Below are positions 24,457 to 37,655 of a DNA stretch of 64,000 bases, piece by piece. Position 1 is the first letter of the stretch, and every line of letters begins with the position of its first letter. Both the position numbers and the translations under genes were made by a program. Source of the DNA: Paramecium tetraurelia (lineage: Eukaryota > Ciliophora > Oligohymenophorea > Peniculida > Parameciidae); assembly GCF_000165425.1 (NCBI RefSeq), contig NW_001798963.1, forward strand, positions 234,520-298,519. The letters run 5' to 3'. The notes beneath the pieces are model-generated. The model did no database searches. It had not been told where the DNA came from and saw only the letters and a list, made by a program, of their open reading frames with translations.

Positions 24457-27400
24457 ATGAATAATCTTCGATATGGCTAAATTGTCAGAATTCAGGGGGA
24501 TTATGGAATGATAGTCACCAAAGGGTATAGTATTATGGTGATAATGTTAGATACACTCAGACGAATGTATATTACATGACCTTCACAAATTTGGCCAAGA
24601 TAAGCAATTTTCGGGAGTCATTATTTTAAGTGCTTCCCAAAGGGAGCTTTGAAATTCATGATGAATTCATGAAATCTCACAAGAAGTAAGCCAGCAAGTA
24701 TCATTAAATTAGAGCGAATCAGGATCTGCTTGATTAACGACTGAAGACAGAATTGAACTAATATTTTTCTTTTGTGGAAACCAAGATGGATGAAGAGGTT
24801 CTGTTTGGTCAGGAGATAGTATTGAAACATTTTGATTCCGAATACTTTTTGGTTGGATCTTACAAGTGCTCAGAATAGTCGATGGAGGCATTTCAGGTAA
24901 GTCTGAGTAGCAAGCCTTCGAGTCAAGCATTATTTAGAATAGAAGCATATTAAACCTATCAGAAGGATGGTCAGCAAATATACTTTGATGAACCCTTCTT
25001 ATTGGTGAATACGAAGCAATAATTTTGTTTGGATTTTATTGAAAAACCAATACAATGGTTAGATGATGAAAGTTGTTTGGCCTACATCAAGCGATTAAAT
25101 GACGTGCAAAGACACTAGGTGATAATTACTCATAACAGCAAGACTAGTTGGAAAATGAAGTTATTTATGCGGAATGATTAGCGAATCGAAAAGAAATCGA
25201 TAAGGAATTACGAATTAATATATTTATAATACACTGAAGATGGAACGTATTTGAATGGAGAACAATAGATCATTTCATTATAACAAGCAGGATTGAATAT
25301 TCCATTGACAGCCATTTGGGAATTGCAAGTGTTATAACCTACTAATGATTTCAAACGCAATCAACCGTAGATAAACAAGGATAATTAAAGAGGATCGGTT
25401 TTCTAAAATAACTTTGATTTTTTGAAGGAATTTTCAAGAGTTGCACCAAGACAGAAGAGCGTTGTCGAGTACTAATAGTAAGCCTAATCATAAGTCACTA
25501 AGAAAACTCCCCAGTAAGAATTCATCCTTAGAAACTACATCTCAGGTAAGGTGCTTACCTCTAGAGGTTAATTGCCCTAGTTGCATGATTATATTTAAGA
25601 ACCCAACTAAGTTGTGGAAATCTTGCCTGCCAAGTAAGGGTAACAGGAGATTGTAGAGAATTCTTATATTCAATTGTCAGTCGATAAGGAATTGTTATAA
25701 AATGTTGAGATCGAAGACTAATGGAATGATAGTATCAAAGAAGATGAAGAGATAGAGTCTACGGTGATAAAGAAATAGTTGGCTTTTGAGGAGAAAGAAC
25801 ATCAACATGCTTTCCAAATCAAAAAAGTCAAAGGGAATATAAAAAACAATTTAATGTTTGTGTTATCAGCCTAAGAAGTGCTGTTCTAATTTGTTTTGAT
25901 TTTGAATAAACAAGTTGATATTATTTGGAAATTGCTTCATGCTTAATAGTTATCATAAGTGGTGGAAGTTATTCAATAATTGATTCAATTCTTGTAATTC
26001 GAGGTGGCCAATCGTTAGTAATGTATCAAGGAAACCTACATCATTGATTTGGCTATGAAAATCTTGGTGCCTATATATGAGAAGAAGTTGTATGCCACTG
26101 ATGTTAAGAATTTACAAAAAAAGATGAAAAAGATATTCAAATTAACCTATTAATTGATTAAGGAGTTAACGTAGAATAACAAACAACTTAAGTAAGATAT
26201 GGGAAAGTATTTGAAAGATTTTTTAGAACAAGCCATGGATGACGAAGCAAGAGCTCAGGACAGTTTAAAAGAATTGTTAGAAGACAATTATGAGTCTATT
26301 TAGAAGTTTGTCACTGATGATCATATTCAGAAAGTATTTGAGAAAATGAAACAAAATCCCAATGAAAAATATTTATCAATTCTAAGCAGTATTTGTGTTT
26401 GCAAAGGAAGAGCCATTTTGAAGAATCAAATTTTAATTTTAAAATTAGTATTTCAAAGCAATGAATTGTTGAATTTCAAATTTAGATTGAATACTAAAAA
26501 CAAGGTTGAAGTGCTCTGTAGGATCAATAAATTAAAACCTATGTGGCGAAGAATTCGTTAAATATACTAGGAAAGTCAGGAGTAAGATGGATTGTAGACT
26601 TGGAATTACCTCTAAGGCTATTTCAACCTCTTAGGAGATGTGTGTTATAACAGGAATAAATTAGCATAAGACTTTGTAAAAGAAAACATCTCAATTTCAA
26701 TATTATTAGCCTTAGTAGAAGATAGTCATTCTCAATCTATAAATACATTTGAATCGTATTTAAAAGTAATTCATTTGGCATTTGTAGACACTCCTGGATA
26801 TCAAACCCTTGTGATTAGCAAAGTCATAGATTGGGAGGAGAACGAATAAATTTCAATAGAGAAAAGAATGTCAATGAGAAGAATCAATAGTTTTGGTGGG
26901 TTTAGTAATCATTTGCCATTGTAAAATGTAAGCGATCTCAACAATATCATAAAGTATGTCTAACAGTTTATTGCCAAATTCACTCATTTTACTTATGATT
27001 AGAAATATAATTAGACTCTGCAAAGAGTGCTCATGATAATCAAAACCTTATTGACGATGAATCTAGAAATAGACACTATGCAATTATTATAAGATTTGTT
27101 GAGAATATGTTCATGCTAGAAGGATTTCTAAAATTTAGAATAATAAAAGGGAGAAGAGAATATCAAAAAGGCTAAACATAGGATGACTAAAGTATCATCA
27201 GAGAACAAACCAATAATGGAATGCAAGATGCTAGCCTCTAATATTATATTAAATATACTTGATCTTGAGAATGATATTAGGATTAATGAGATGGTAGCTT
27301 ATTTTAGAAGTAAGAGAGGAAGTGATTATACTAATGATTCAGCAAATAACTCACCTCCTAAAAAGGGACTAATAAGTGGTATGGTGGACTTCGTCTAAAG

Positions 27401-30400
27401 ATTTTCACATAAGCCTCCTGAAGAATAATAATAATTATTAGATAACAATAGTTCTGTCTTTAAAGATTTTGCTAAAAGTTTAAGTGGTTCTAAGGACAAA
27501 ACTGAACAAGAATCCTATAACATTCCTTAATGGATTCAAGTCATAAAAGATTTACTAGATAATAGAAATTTATTCAAAAATTTCAATAATAATGTGATGT
27601 TGGTATTTGTAGAAATTTCTTTGATGTAGGAACCAAAAATGGTTGAAACAGCCTTATAATTATTTAATAGAATGCTTGGTTAGAGAAGAGAGTTAATTAA
27701 ACATTTCTCTTAGATTGTTTTATTATCTAAAAATTGTTAAAAAAATGTCAAAGAACTGATTAGCAAATGCATTCAGATCAGACAACGTTTAGAATAATTG
27801 AGTGATAAAAATGTTTATACAATTACAAAAGAGAATTAAAGTACTTCAAACATATAAGTTGATGAAATAATTGAAGATCTCAATAAGCTGTGTGTTTCAT
27901 TGAAATTGCAGAGGTTTACAAGTCAGGTTGTTCAAATTTCATTGGCTTTTAATGAGTGCGAAGAGAACGACAAAACAAATCAAACTTTATTTAAAGCATT
28001 GGATATGCATCAAACATTAGTTACTTACATTTCTGGAGCAGATGAAATCAATCCATATTTGTAGGGATTATTGAATTCTTGTTATAAATTCTTGACTCTT
28101 TTCATTTGGAATCATGCAACCAATAAGATTGAAATAAAATGGCCTTTAAAATAAATTTATTTTCATTTACAATACAATTCTTGTTGCATTGACTTTGTAA
28201 GAGAACTATATCATAACAATAAAGAGTTGCTCTACAATGAAAACGAAGTATCTGTGGCTATTAAGTCTATCATTCAATAGATGAATAAGGAAAAGCCAGA
28301 TAGCATGTATAGGGTCAAACTGTTTGATTCCCTAAGAGTTTTCTTGTATGATCATAATAAGACAATCAAATTCAATCAATTGTAAATCCTAGCCTTGCTT
28401 CAGCAGAAGTAGAATAGGAATTTAATCTACGTTCTCAATGACTTATAGTCTGAATTTTCAATGGATTCCATCAGCAAGCCAGAAACTCCATTGATGAAAT
28501 CAAAGGTGTGGGATGCTGAGAGTTTTCACGAATTAATTGATGACTATAGTGCTAATTATGAGAAGATGGAGGAAACAAAATTGTTGCATATCCAACCTCA
28601 ATTATAATACATGGTGATACATTTTGAAATTTTCAGTTTGTTGGTTGAAGATCAGTATAAATATTCATATATTTAGTAATGTAATTAACTAAGAGAAATG
28701 TCGAGTCATGCATCCTTACCATTCCCTATTATATTTGATGAAAAACTCTTATCAAAGCAATTGTTGGCCATTGCAGCACTTCCTGAGAAGTTACATGAAT
28801 CGTCTTTACTATAATAGTCAAATGGAATTAATAAGTTAACTGTGTATTTAGGAAGATTTGGAAGTAAGAGTCAAATTATAATTAGATTATCCGACATCAG
28901 CTGGATCAAATTCTATTACTGAAGGGCTGCAATTATATCAAGCAAGTTTAAATTGTTGATGGTGTTAGATTTTAGTTCATGTTCTCATATATCTTTGCTT
29001 GTATGCAGGAGATATTGTATTCGATCAACCTATTGTTTCTTAATGATAATTTTCTATCTGAGTTGGAAGCATAATTGGGCAAAGATGTCGAGAGTCTCAG
29101 AATCCATTAATTGCTATTCAAGATTGCAGGTCACTTAGTTCAGATTTAAAAAATGTGGTTTAAATCAAGTCACATAACTCATTTGTGTTAGGTTCTGATA
29201 AACATCATGAAAATAGTGTTTAGAACATTCGACATTAGTGTATTATTGAGATTGGAAAAGATGTTCAATGGAAATGTGAGTGAACCACAAACTCCTTTAA
29301 AATAGAACGAAATTTAAGAGCAGGAAAAGGAGAATCTTCAAACTGATTAGAACGAATAGAATGAACAAGATGGCATTATAAATAGATTGCTGATTGTAAC
29401 TGAGACAAAGTTATCGCAAGATGAAAAGATTCAATCTAATCTTTAACAAACATTAAAGAGGATCTTCCATTTGAAATCCAAAAAGAGACTGTCCATAATC
29501 GAAGAACCTGACAATAATGCAGAACTAAACATTAGGTTGATGAAGTTGATTAAACTATTCAGTGAGAATGAAGAGTTTTAGGGATTCATTGAATAGGAGT
29601 TTAATTCATTATGTGGTGAATTCACAAAAATTGACGAGTTCTCTTTGACAGCCTATCAAACTTAATATCCAGCAATTACTTTGGAAGAGTTCTTAAAGAA
29701 TTTAATATAGATGAATATCACTCATCAATTAAATGATGATTTAAGAAGCTACTTCTTAAAAGTATTAACAAGAATGATTAGTGAAAAGAACCCAAATATC
29801 AACAGTCAAGATGAATAGGCCAAGTTGGCAATAGATGAATGGGAACCTGAATTTTGGAGTGATTCCAGATAATAGATCTAGGAGATACAATGTTTTTTGG
29901 CGGGATGTGGAGCAGCTCAATTGATTTATGAAATGTTCAAGGAGAACTTTGATGATAGATGGGAGTTATTTAATTAGTTATTAATATTTTCAAATGCATT
30001 TCTATTGGGAGGCAATACCAAATGCTAAGATTCTCTGCTGTAATTATTGAAATAGGATTCCTCGAATTAGATGATGAGCAATTTGCAATAATCTATTCTT
30101 AAGTTTAGCAAATTTGTTAATACTAATTTCAAGATTTAGAAGACCAAATTTTAGAAAGACAAGCAAAACCCCTTTCTTTCAATCGTTTATGTGGATAATT
30201 TAACACAATTCAGTGAGAAGACTGAAACCTTAAAAAGGTCTTTGCCTTCTGCCATAGAGAGTTAAAATACAATTAAGAATAGATAATTATCAATTAAAGT
30301 GATGTGGAGAGCATTCAGAATGTTGCAATTGATGTGTGAGAATAATAATGTTCAGATGAAGAACTATCTACGAGAATAAACTGATAAGGAAGATTCAGTT

Positions 30401-32323
30401 CATATCAACAGTATTAATTTTATTGAGTTTGCTACCAAGGAGTTGAGAATATTGTTGAAGATATTGAATAAGAATGTAGTATCAATTACTTAACAAATAG
30501 TGGATTTTATAAATGAAGTCATTCAATTGCCATGCTTTTTAAATCAAGTCACTCTATGTAAATCAACATATATGGAAGATGTATGTTTTACATTTGAAAC
30601 CTTTTAAAAAGAGGAAAGCCAATTAATTCAAAGGGAACTCCATACTCCAGAAGAACAGGATGAGTTATTTGAATTATAAGCAAAGATTATTCAATCAATT
30701 ATGTTGGTTTTAGAAGGGAATAACCATAAAAACTATGAGGAATTATAATAGAAATTGGACTCTAGGTTTTTGGTTAATTTCATTAAATTGATTGTTTAGA
30801 AGGTGGGCATCGAGAAGATATTTGATTTTAAGAAGGAAGCTAGATTCTCTGATGAGATACAATAAATGTTGAATGTATTCATAATAAAGGAGAAAATAGA
30901 ATATGTTAGTAAGGATCAAAAGTGGGTGAAGCATTTTAAGTAAGAATTTGAGAGCAATCCAACTTTAAAAGATATTTAGACTATGTGTTTGAATAATTTA
31001 AGAAAGATTGAAATTTTCTATGAGAATGAATATCAAATGGTGTTCTTCCCTGCTCATCCAGTATTTCAATTTTTGAGTGATGAAACCAGAGATAAAATAA
31101 TGTTCAAAATACCAAGAGACACACAGAGAAAGAAGTTGATATCTCTTCTTGAGGAAATGGATATGATTTTTAGGGAAATCAGTTACAATTTTAGTTTATA
31201 AAATTGGATTTTACCAATAACCCATAAGACAATTCAACTATTAATAAATATCTCACAATTATTGTCATTATTTATTAATATTTTTATGATATATGCATAT
31301 GCAGTTATGATAAAAGACAAGCAATCAACATTAGTAACAGATGACTACGAGGAGGCAACATTGTTTATTTTATCCTTATTGCAATTTAGTTTCAGTTTGT
31401 GTGCATGTACATTTTACATAATAAGCAGAGCATCATTGGAATTCAAGAAACTTAAATAAGAGTAATTCTCTTTGACTTAAATTCACTCTTATATAATTTA
31501 AAAGATATCCAATTTCATTATTGTTTTCAAAGGAGAAGATTTCCTGTCTCATATATCATTTACTGCAATTGCATTTTTAGGGTTAATTTCAAATACATAT
31601 TACTTTTCGTTGCATTTGTTCTATTTATTTGGATAATTATCATTATTGCAAAGTGTGTTTTAGGCAATATCTCACAATGCAAAATAACTATCTTTGGTAG
31701 CTTTGCTTGGAGTGTTGTTTTAATTTGTATTCAGCATAGTGGGATTCAATAATTACGTGGATGACATATATCCTGAACAAGTGGAGGATCCTTGTCACAG
31801 TCTCATCAGCTGTATGATAACCTTGATGACTTCTGGAGTGATTGGTAGTTCGATGTCATAATGGGATCCCTTGAAGTTCATCTATGATACAGTTTACTTC
31901 GTGTTCTTTGCACTATTGTTCACCAATATAATCTCAGGTATAATGACTGACACATTTGCACAATTGAGAGATCAAAGAACCCAGATAGAAGATGATAAGA
32001 AAAACAAATGTTTCATTTGTGGAATTGATAGACAAACCCTCGAAAAGCAGCAAGAAGATTTTGAAGAGCACATAAAGAGTAAGCATTTCTTGTGGAATTA
32101 CGTGTTCTACATTTATTGTCTCTAGAATAAGGATTCCACAGAATACACTGGATTAGAGTACTGGATAATGGATAAGGTGTAATCTGAAAGTGTTAGTTGG
32201 TTTCCGATTAGATCTGAGGATGAAGATGATCGTACTAAACAGATTGAGTTATTATAATAAAAGATAGAAGATCTGGCATAGTAATTAAAGACTTAGTTGT
32301 TGCAGCAATAGATTGAAGAATGA
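24457..32323 (+). CDS. IP3-receptor/ryanodine-receptor-type Ca2+ release channel
   Basis: Giant ORF of about 2,600 aa, nearly uninterrupted. Intron 1 is 24525-24550 (26 nt), giving the start MNNLRYGQIVRIQGDYGMIV, like the LRYGD opening of IP3 receptors. A second intron is needed near 28817-28864. Three GT...AG choices keep the frame (28817-28851, 35 nt; 28835-28851, 17 nt; 28842-28864, 23 nt) and I cannot choose between them. The body is helical RIH-type repeat. TM helices begin near residue 2225. The pore loop is MTSGVIGSSMSQWDP, then the long inner helix and NIISGIMTDTFAQLRDQRTQ. The C-terminal block NKCFICGIDRQTLE, FEEHIKSKHFLWNY and KDSTEYTGLEYW is diagnostic of IP3 receptors. Ciliate relatives sit in the contractile vacuole, alveolar sacs and vesicles; the organelle here cannot be told. 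Confidence 0.92.
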
Positions 32324-32421
32324 ATAATTTTAGTATACAATTTTAAGAATGAATTCGAATATATAAACTTTGAAGGGAGTAAAAAAAATTATAAAATATT
32401 TTGATAATATTAAAATATAAA

Positions 32422-33641
32422 ATGTTTCTGAAGAATATGTTTAAGAAACAATCTCGATTTGAGAAGCATCTATTCGAGGGTACGATTTATGATAATTCGG
32501 AAACAGTTGATTTAGATGATATCAAGAAAATGCTATAAGGTAAGTATTACTGATTAAAAAGGCTATCCATCAAAAGAAGAAGAGGATCAGTTAGTCTAGA
32601 GCATGACGATTGTTCAAGTGTTCAAGGAATTCATACGACTTATACCATCGCAATTAGAAACCCCTAAAAAATTGAAAGTATTATTGACAATCCATGTCTT
32701 AATGGGTGATATCAAACATGGCAGATTGTTTGTGTAATAATTCCTTGGATGGATTGGATGGCAACACACAGATTAGAAGGATGCTTTGAGTAAGTTCTCT
32801 TCTGTGTAGACAATGATCATCCAAAAATTAGCATTGATAAGTGAAATTATCCAAAGGAGTAAATTGAAATCCAACATTAATATTTTATGTAATTTCATGT
32901 GAATTATAATATTATAGTCAAGGATATCGATTCCAATGTAATGCAATTTTATAAAATGATCAATGCTCTCAATCTAATTTTAGGATAACAAGAAGTAAAC
33001 AAATTATTTTGACATAAGTTTTACGCATAGGTATTTTCTACTTAAAGCAGAATTATAGTGATGGAAATCTATTTGTTATTGTGGAATGACGTTATTGCAC
33101 TATTTTTAATGTTGGAAAGGTAATTCCATATCATATTCTAGTTCATAGGTTTGTACGATAATTCTTAGATTGTTATTAACAAATGGATTAACAGTAATCT
33201 ATCCAAGTTTACGAACTATTCAATGAATATATCAAACTAACACCACAAGTCAAACGATTTGCCTAATTGTGTGTATTCTTTAAAAATTGCAATATCAATG
33301 AACCTAAGTGGTATCAACCAACAAAAAAAGAAATAGAAGAATTACAAATTTACTTTCAGAATGTCAAAATTTATCTGACTAGTAGATCTAAAAGACTGAA
33401 ACTTGAGAAGTCAAGTCCTCAACCCAAAGGAAGTTGTCAAACAACTGGAAGAGATCTGAAAAAATCCTAATCCCAATCCTAAATAATTCCGAAAGGGGAT
33501 TTAAAACAGCAATAGGATAATTATTTATCCAATACTACTATGGGTTATGCAAAAAGGATATATTAGGGAAATAATGCATCTTAAGCTATTTAATACACAT
33601 TTGAGAGTGATTGCTTAACTGCAGATGTTATTAAATAATGA
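32422..33641 (+). CDS. ANTH-domain clathrin adaptor (AP180/CALM type)
   Basis: Spliced ORF of 371 aa with four introns: 32540-32561 (22 nt), 32889-32917 (29), 32995-33018 (24, with an in-frame TGA; a 36-nt version ending at 33030 also keeps the frame) and 33120-33148 (29). The N-terminus FKKQSRFEKHLFEGTIYDNS and TPKKLKVLLTIHVLMGDIKH give the ANTH start, although the usual Lys-rich PIP2 site is weak. Helices SIQVYELFNEYIKLTPQVKR and LCVFFKNCNINEPKWYQPT complete the fold by about residue 275. The tail is Ser/Gln-rich. ANTH proteins bind PIP2 and clathrin during coat assembly; here probably at parasomal sacs or endosomes (inference). Confidence 0.72.
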
Positions 33642-33905
33642 ATGATTATATAATTATTCCATTTAATTTCGTCTAATCTAAACCTATCTATTTAATAATT
33701 TCTTAATTAAATATCATCATACGTAATTTTATTATAACATAATACTCGCCAAATTACTTGATCAGCTTAACAAACCAATTTAAGAGTATTATGATATTAA
33801 TTTTACGAATTATAAATGTATATATAAATAATATGTATTATGCATTGCCATTACGACATGAATTTCAATTCATATTCTAAATTTGATAAAATAATTTAAT
33901 TATTA

Positions 33906-35497
33906 ATGGAATCTAGTACGAATCAAGCAAAAAAATACTCTTACAACCATCTCCTAGTTGGTTTAGTTGCTCTGCTTTTCTCACCACTCCTAACCATATT
34001 GTATTTGCTATTCTCCCCAATCACTATACCTACGACATTCATCCTCTATCACTTTTATAAAGTCCAAGTAATTTGCCTATTTATCCTTAGATTAAGCAAC
34101 ATTTAAGTGAACTTTATTAAAATGCAAATACCATTGTCCAAAATGGCTTGAAAGAGTATGTTGTTCCAGCTTACAATGCTGCCAAAACAAAAGTAACCTT
34201 AATTTTCATATAAATCAGATTAATGAGATTGTGGATCTTTTGTTCTCATGGATCTTAAAAAGAAAGGAATTTTTCTTCAAAGTCTTCAACGATGTTAACA
34301 CCTATTTTTTGGATTACCTCAACGTTGTTACAACCTATTTGATGGATTACCAATATATCAAATCACTAGTTGAGTATCTATAGGCAGGAAAAGCAATTGT
34401 ATAAGCAATTAATTTATATTAGATATGCGATTCCTAGAACATCATTTGGATTATTTTGAATCAAGCCCAAGTGAAAGTTTTAAACAATAAATTTGTGGTA
34501 ATTCAATTACAATATATTTTAATAGAAATATATTATATCATTTTACACTACTTATCTAAATCCGATTTGCAGATATTTCCTATCCAAAACTGGTATGGTC
34601 TAAGTTTATGAATTGATCAAAACTGGTGTATTCTATATTTAGGAATTAATCAACTAAAATGTCTTACCAATTCCAAAGTACTTTAAATCTTTTATATTTT
34701 CTAGAAATAAAATTCAAATCATTGGATATGCGATTTTGAATGAATCAGGAAAAACAATTTAGAATTTAAATCCAGAACAAGAAATCGATAGATACAGAAT
34801 CCAATTGCACCAATATGCAATTACTCAATTCTGGAAGATCAAAAACTTCAAGGGCTAATCGATTTTAGAACTTGAATGTGGAGATGCAGTTGGTCTATCC
34901 TATATCACTTAAGCATACGAACCTCAAAGATGTTTGGGTGTTGATTCCTCAGAATTCAGAATTTAAGAGAATCTCAAGTTGTACAGCGAATTAGAAAATT
35001 TGAAATTCGAAACTAGAAGTCCCCTTGAAATAGGAGCTCTGTGTGCTCCAAATACATTCGATGTGATTTTGGGTTTAGAATTAAAGAAAAAGGAAGCATT
35101 CAGAAACATCGATTTCAAGAGGTAGTCCAATTATCATAAATTGTTAGTTATATTAAAATAGTGAGTACATTGCTTAAGGATGATGGATACTTGATCATTG
35201 GAGATTATGACACACAAGAGGAAATTTAGAAGCTTCAAGAGGAGATCTCAGCGAATGGGTTGGTGATTACTGAGAAGAATGACTTTACTGTAGGAGTTAC
35301 ATAGGCTATGAAATTATAGATTAGGAACATTAAATAAACAGCTAGACAAAATGGAGGATATCGTATAATTATCAAATTATAAAATAGTTGCTAAATTCTT
35401 GAGTGAAAGATTGAGGCCAAATGAAAAATTATTGTAACAATTAAAGGATAGATAATAAATCTACATGGTGTATATTCTTAAAAAGGCAACACTCTGA
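33906..35497 (+). CDS. Membrane-anchored SAM-dependent methyltransferase domain protein
   Basis: Spliced ORF of 487 aa with five introns: 34068-34090 (23 nt), 34193-34218 (26), 34498-34525 (28), 35122-35147 (26) and 35363-35387 (25). A hydrophobic hairpin lies at about 18-50 (LLVGLVALLFSPLLTILYLL). A helical region follows, then a class I Rossmann methyltransferase from about 290: motif I SILELECGDAVGLSYI, the post-I acidic loop CLGVDSSEFRIQEN, and NTFDVILGLE. LLKDDGYLIIGDY is a motif VI-like strand. The motif I glycines are altered (ECGDAVG), so SAM binding is likely but not certain. Substrate unknown; a membrane-associated lipid or small-molecule substrate is a guess. Confidence 0.7.
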
Positions 35498-35803
35498 ATT
35501 ATAAATTAAATTCATATACAAGCATAAATTTAAATTACCAATTTCTTATTCTTCCATAACTAATTGAGAATTATTAAAAGTATTAAATAAAATTAGAAGT
35601 ATTAAGAAATTTAATTTGTTTACGAAATTCGATTATTATTCTTTTCATTAGTATATTATCATTTAGAATGGAGTCTTTCGATTGTATCTCTTCAGTAATT
35701 ACTTCTAAACTTATATTTCTGATTATTCTCCATTTGCACAAAGAAACTGTGATTAGGATTTATCAAATTAACTTCAATTGATTGTCTTTGAATAATAATT
35801 ATT
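35498..35803. other. Intergenic spacer
   Basis: About 306 bp of A/T-rich DNA between two genes on the same strand. I see no ORF, repeat or RNA gene in it. It presumably carries the promoter of the next gene. Confidence 0.6.
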
Positions 35804-36513
35804 ATGAATCATATAGCAAAAGATAACTTGATTGATCTGAACTCAAAATTAACAGATGAAAATTAAAGACTTTCACTGCTTGTCTACAGTCTTCAACGAT
35901 AACTAGAGAAAGCAGCAGTTTAAATTAACTATGTTTAATCATTAGAGGAAAAGTTCGAAATAGTCTCGTTTGAACTGACATAGCTAAGAAGAGACAATCA
36001 AAACTTATAAGAACAAATCTATCTTGTTAGTTAATCATCAATCTCAAAGGATAAAGAACAGGCTTTTCAACAAGAGATAGAAAGTGTGAAAACATAGTAT
36101 GAATAGAAGTTATCGGTGTTGCTTAGAGAGAATAAGAGACTCAATCATATAAATAAGGATCTGTAGAATAAATAGATTAGCAATTTAGAGACCCAAACCT
36201 CAAAATTAATGGAATTGAGTGTTGAATTAAAAAATAAGTTGGAGAGTTTAGGATAACAACCTCAATCGTTGAATTCGTCAATAATGGCTCCAAAAGTGCT
36301 CACCAAGCAGATTTATGACAACCTAATATAATAATTGTCATAGAGTAGCGGAGAAGAGAAGACTTTTCGTACAACTCAGTACTTAATTTACTTAATATTA
36401 GACCAAAGAGATTGCCAGTTTTGTAATTCAAAGAAACTAAATAGCCAAGTAACATTAGCCAAAAAAATTTGGCAGCCATTCCTTTTATTTCGAATATAAA
36501 TAGTGTTAAATGA
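35804..36513 (+). CDS. Coiled-coil protein (unknown)
   Basis: Spliced ORF of 229 aa with one 20-nt intron at 36337-36356 (GTCATAGAG...GAGAAG). This intron is unusually GC-rich and has a weak donor, but it is the only GT...AG that reaches the protein-like 3' frame (DFSYNSVLNLLNIRPKRLPV). Without it the frame would run on into the next gene's DNA as poor sequence. Residues 1-145 are a continuous coiled coil; the last 60 are basic and extended. A single base error instead of an intron would explain the shift equally well. Confidence 0.68.
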
Positions 36514-36600
36514 AAATATAAATACACATACTATCTTAAATCTATAGATTGATTAATATTCATTAATTATTTTCAAAACGCACTACAATAAATTTTATTA

Positions 36601-37609
36601 ATGTAAATGTAATAAGCCCCACCTGTATAATTTGAAAAATGCCCCAAACATCCTCAAAATGACATTGTGCTCTTCTGTTTATCAATTGAATGTAAAGAGG
36701 TATGTATTTGTGTTATACCAACTTTCTAGCCTCTATGCAAGGATTGTTGCAAACTACATGTTCATTGGCACAATCAATAGGGGACCTAAGCCAACTTAGA
36801 TACAGTGGATAATGTTAGACAATAATTACTGACAGATGTACATGAAATGAAGCATCGATTTGAAGAGTAGAAATATCATATATATATATACATTAGAGAA
36901 AGAGCTATTCTTCATCATTTTAGTGATAGTGAGTAATCTGAAGCCGTGAAATAGTTGTAAAATAAACTGTAAAAAGTCAAATAAACTCTTCTTGCTGCAG
37001 TACATGAATACTGTCATTAATTGGAAGAATAAGTAAAGCAGCGTATCCACTTACATAGAGTAATAAATTGAATCTAATTTGTAGTAATCACATCCTGGAG
37101 AAAAGAAGGAACTTCATCAAAAATTGAATACAATCATCAATAACTTAGATCAATAGGAAAAGATGTTGTTACAACCTAAATATATAAGAGGTTGCTTGAT
37201 GGTTATGAGTGAAGAATAGAATCACGACTTTGATTAGATTGCATTTGATGTTGACAATGCTCTAAAACATTACCTATCTAATGCATTCGATTTGGTTATT
37301 TCAGAAGATAAATTGGTTCGAATAGTCTAGTCATTCAATGAGTATGTAGAAATACAAGAAGTGAATCTAAGGGAAGAATTAGACCATTATACTAGAAAAA
37401 TTAGGGATAATAAGAAAAACCCTCACGAACCTCTCAATAAATAATTCAATTCAACTTCTTAGAAATAATTATAACCAAAAGAGTCTAAATTAATGCAATC
37501 CATCTATGACGACAAATTCAGACCGACATTCCAACCAGGCGCATCATAATATAGACCCAATTTCAACGACAGCAAGGCTGATTAAATCATGTCAAAGTTT
37601 TATCATTGA
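36601..37609 (+). CDS. B-box zinc-finger / coiled-coil protein
   Basis: Spliced ORF of 317 aa. Introns: 36700-36729 (30 nt) and 37060-37084 (25 nt). The first lies inside the zinc site. After splicing, a B-box appears at about 15-47: CPKHPQNDIVLFCLSIECKE followed by PLCKDCCKLHVHWH, with the usual Cys/His spacing. A coiled coil follows (VKQLQNKLQKVKQTLLAAVH), then a helical C-terminal half. This is TRIM-like without a RING. The 30-nt intron is a multiple of three and has no TGA, so an unspliced transcript would encode a 10-residue longer protein with a broken B-box. The start at the ATG TAA ATG run was chosen as the first in-frame ATG. Confidence 0.72.
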
Positions 37610-37655
37610 AATAAAACACTAATTTTTATATTAACAGACATCTATAATTTAAAAT

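Noticed and set aside
28853-28960. Alternative reading VKLQLDYPTSAGSNSITEGL with extra introns in the Ca2+ release channel
   Set aside because: It reads well for about 30 codons but needs several odd introns to rejoin. The other frame (HQLDQILLLKGCNYIKQ) continues directly into the conserved sequence.
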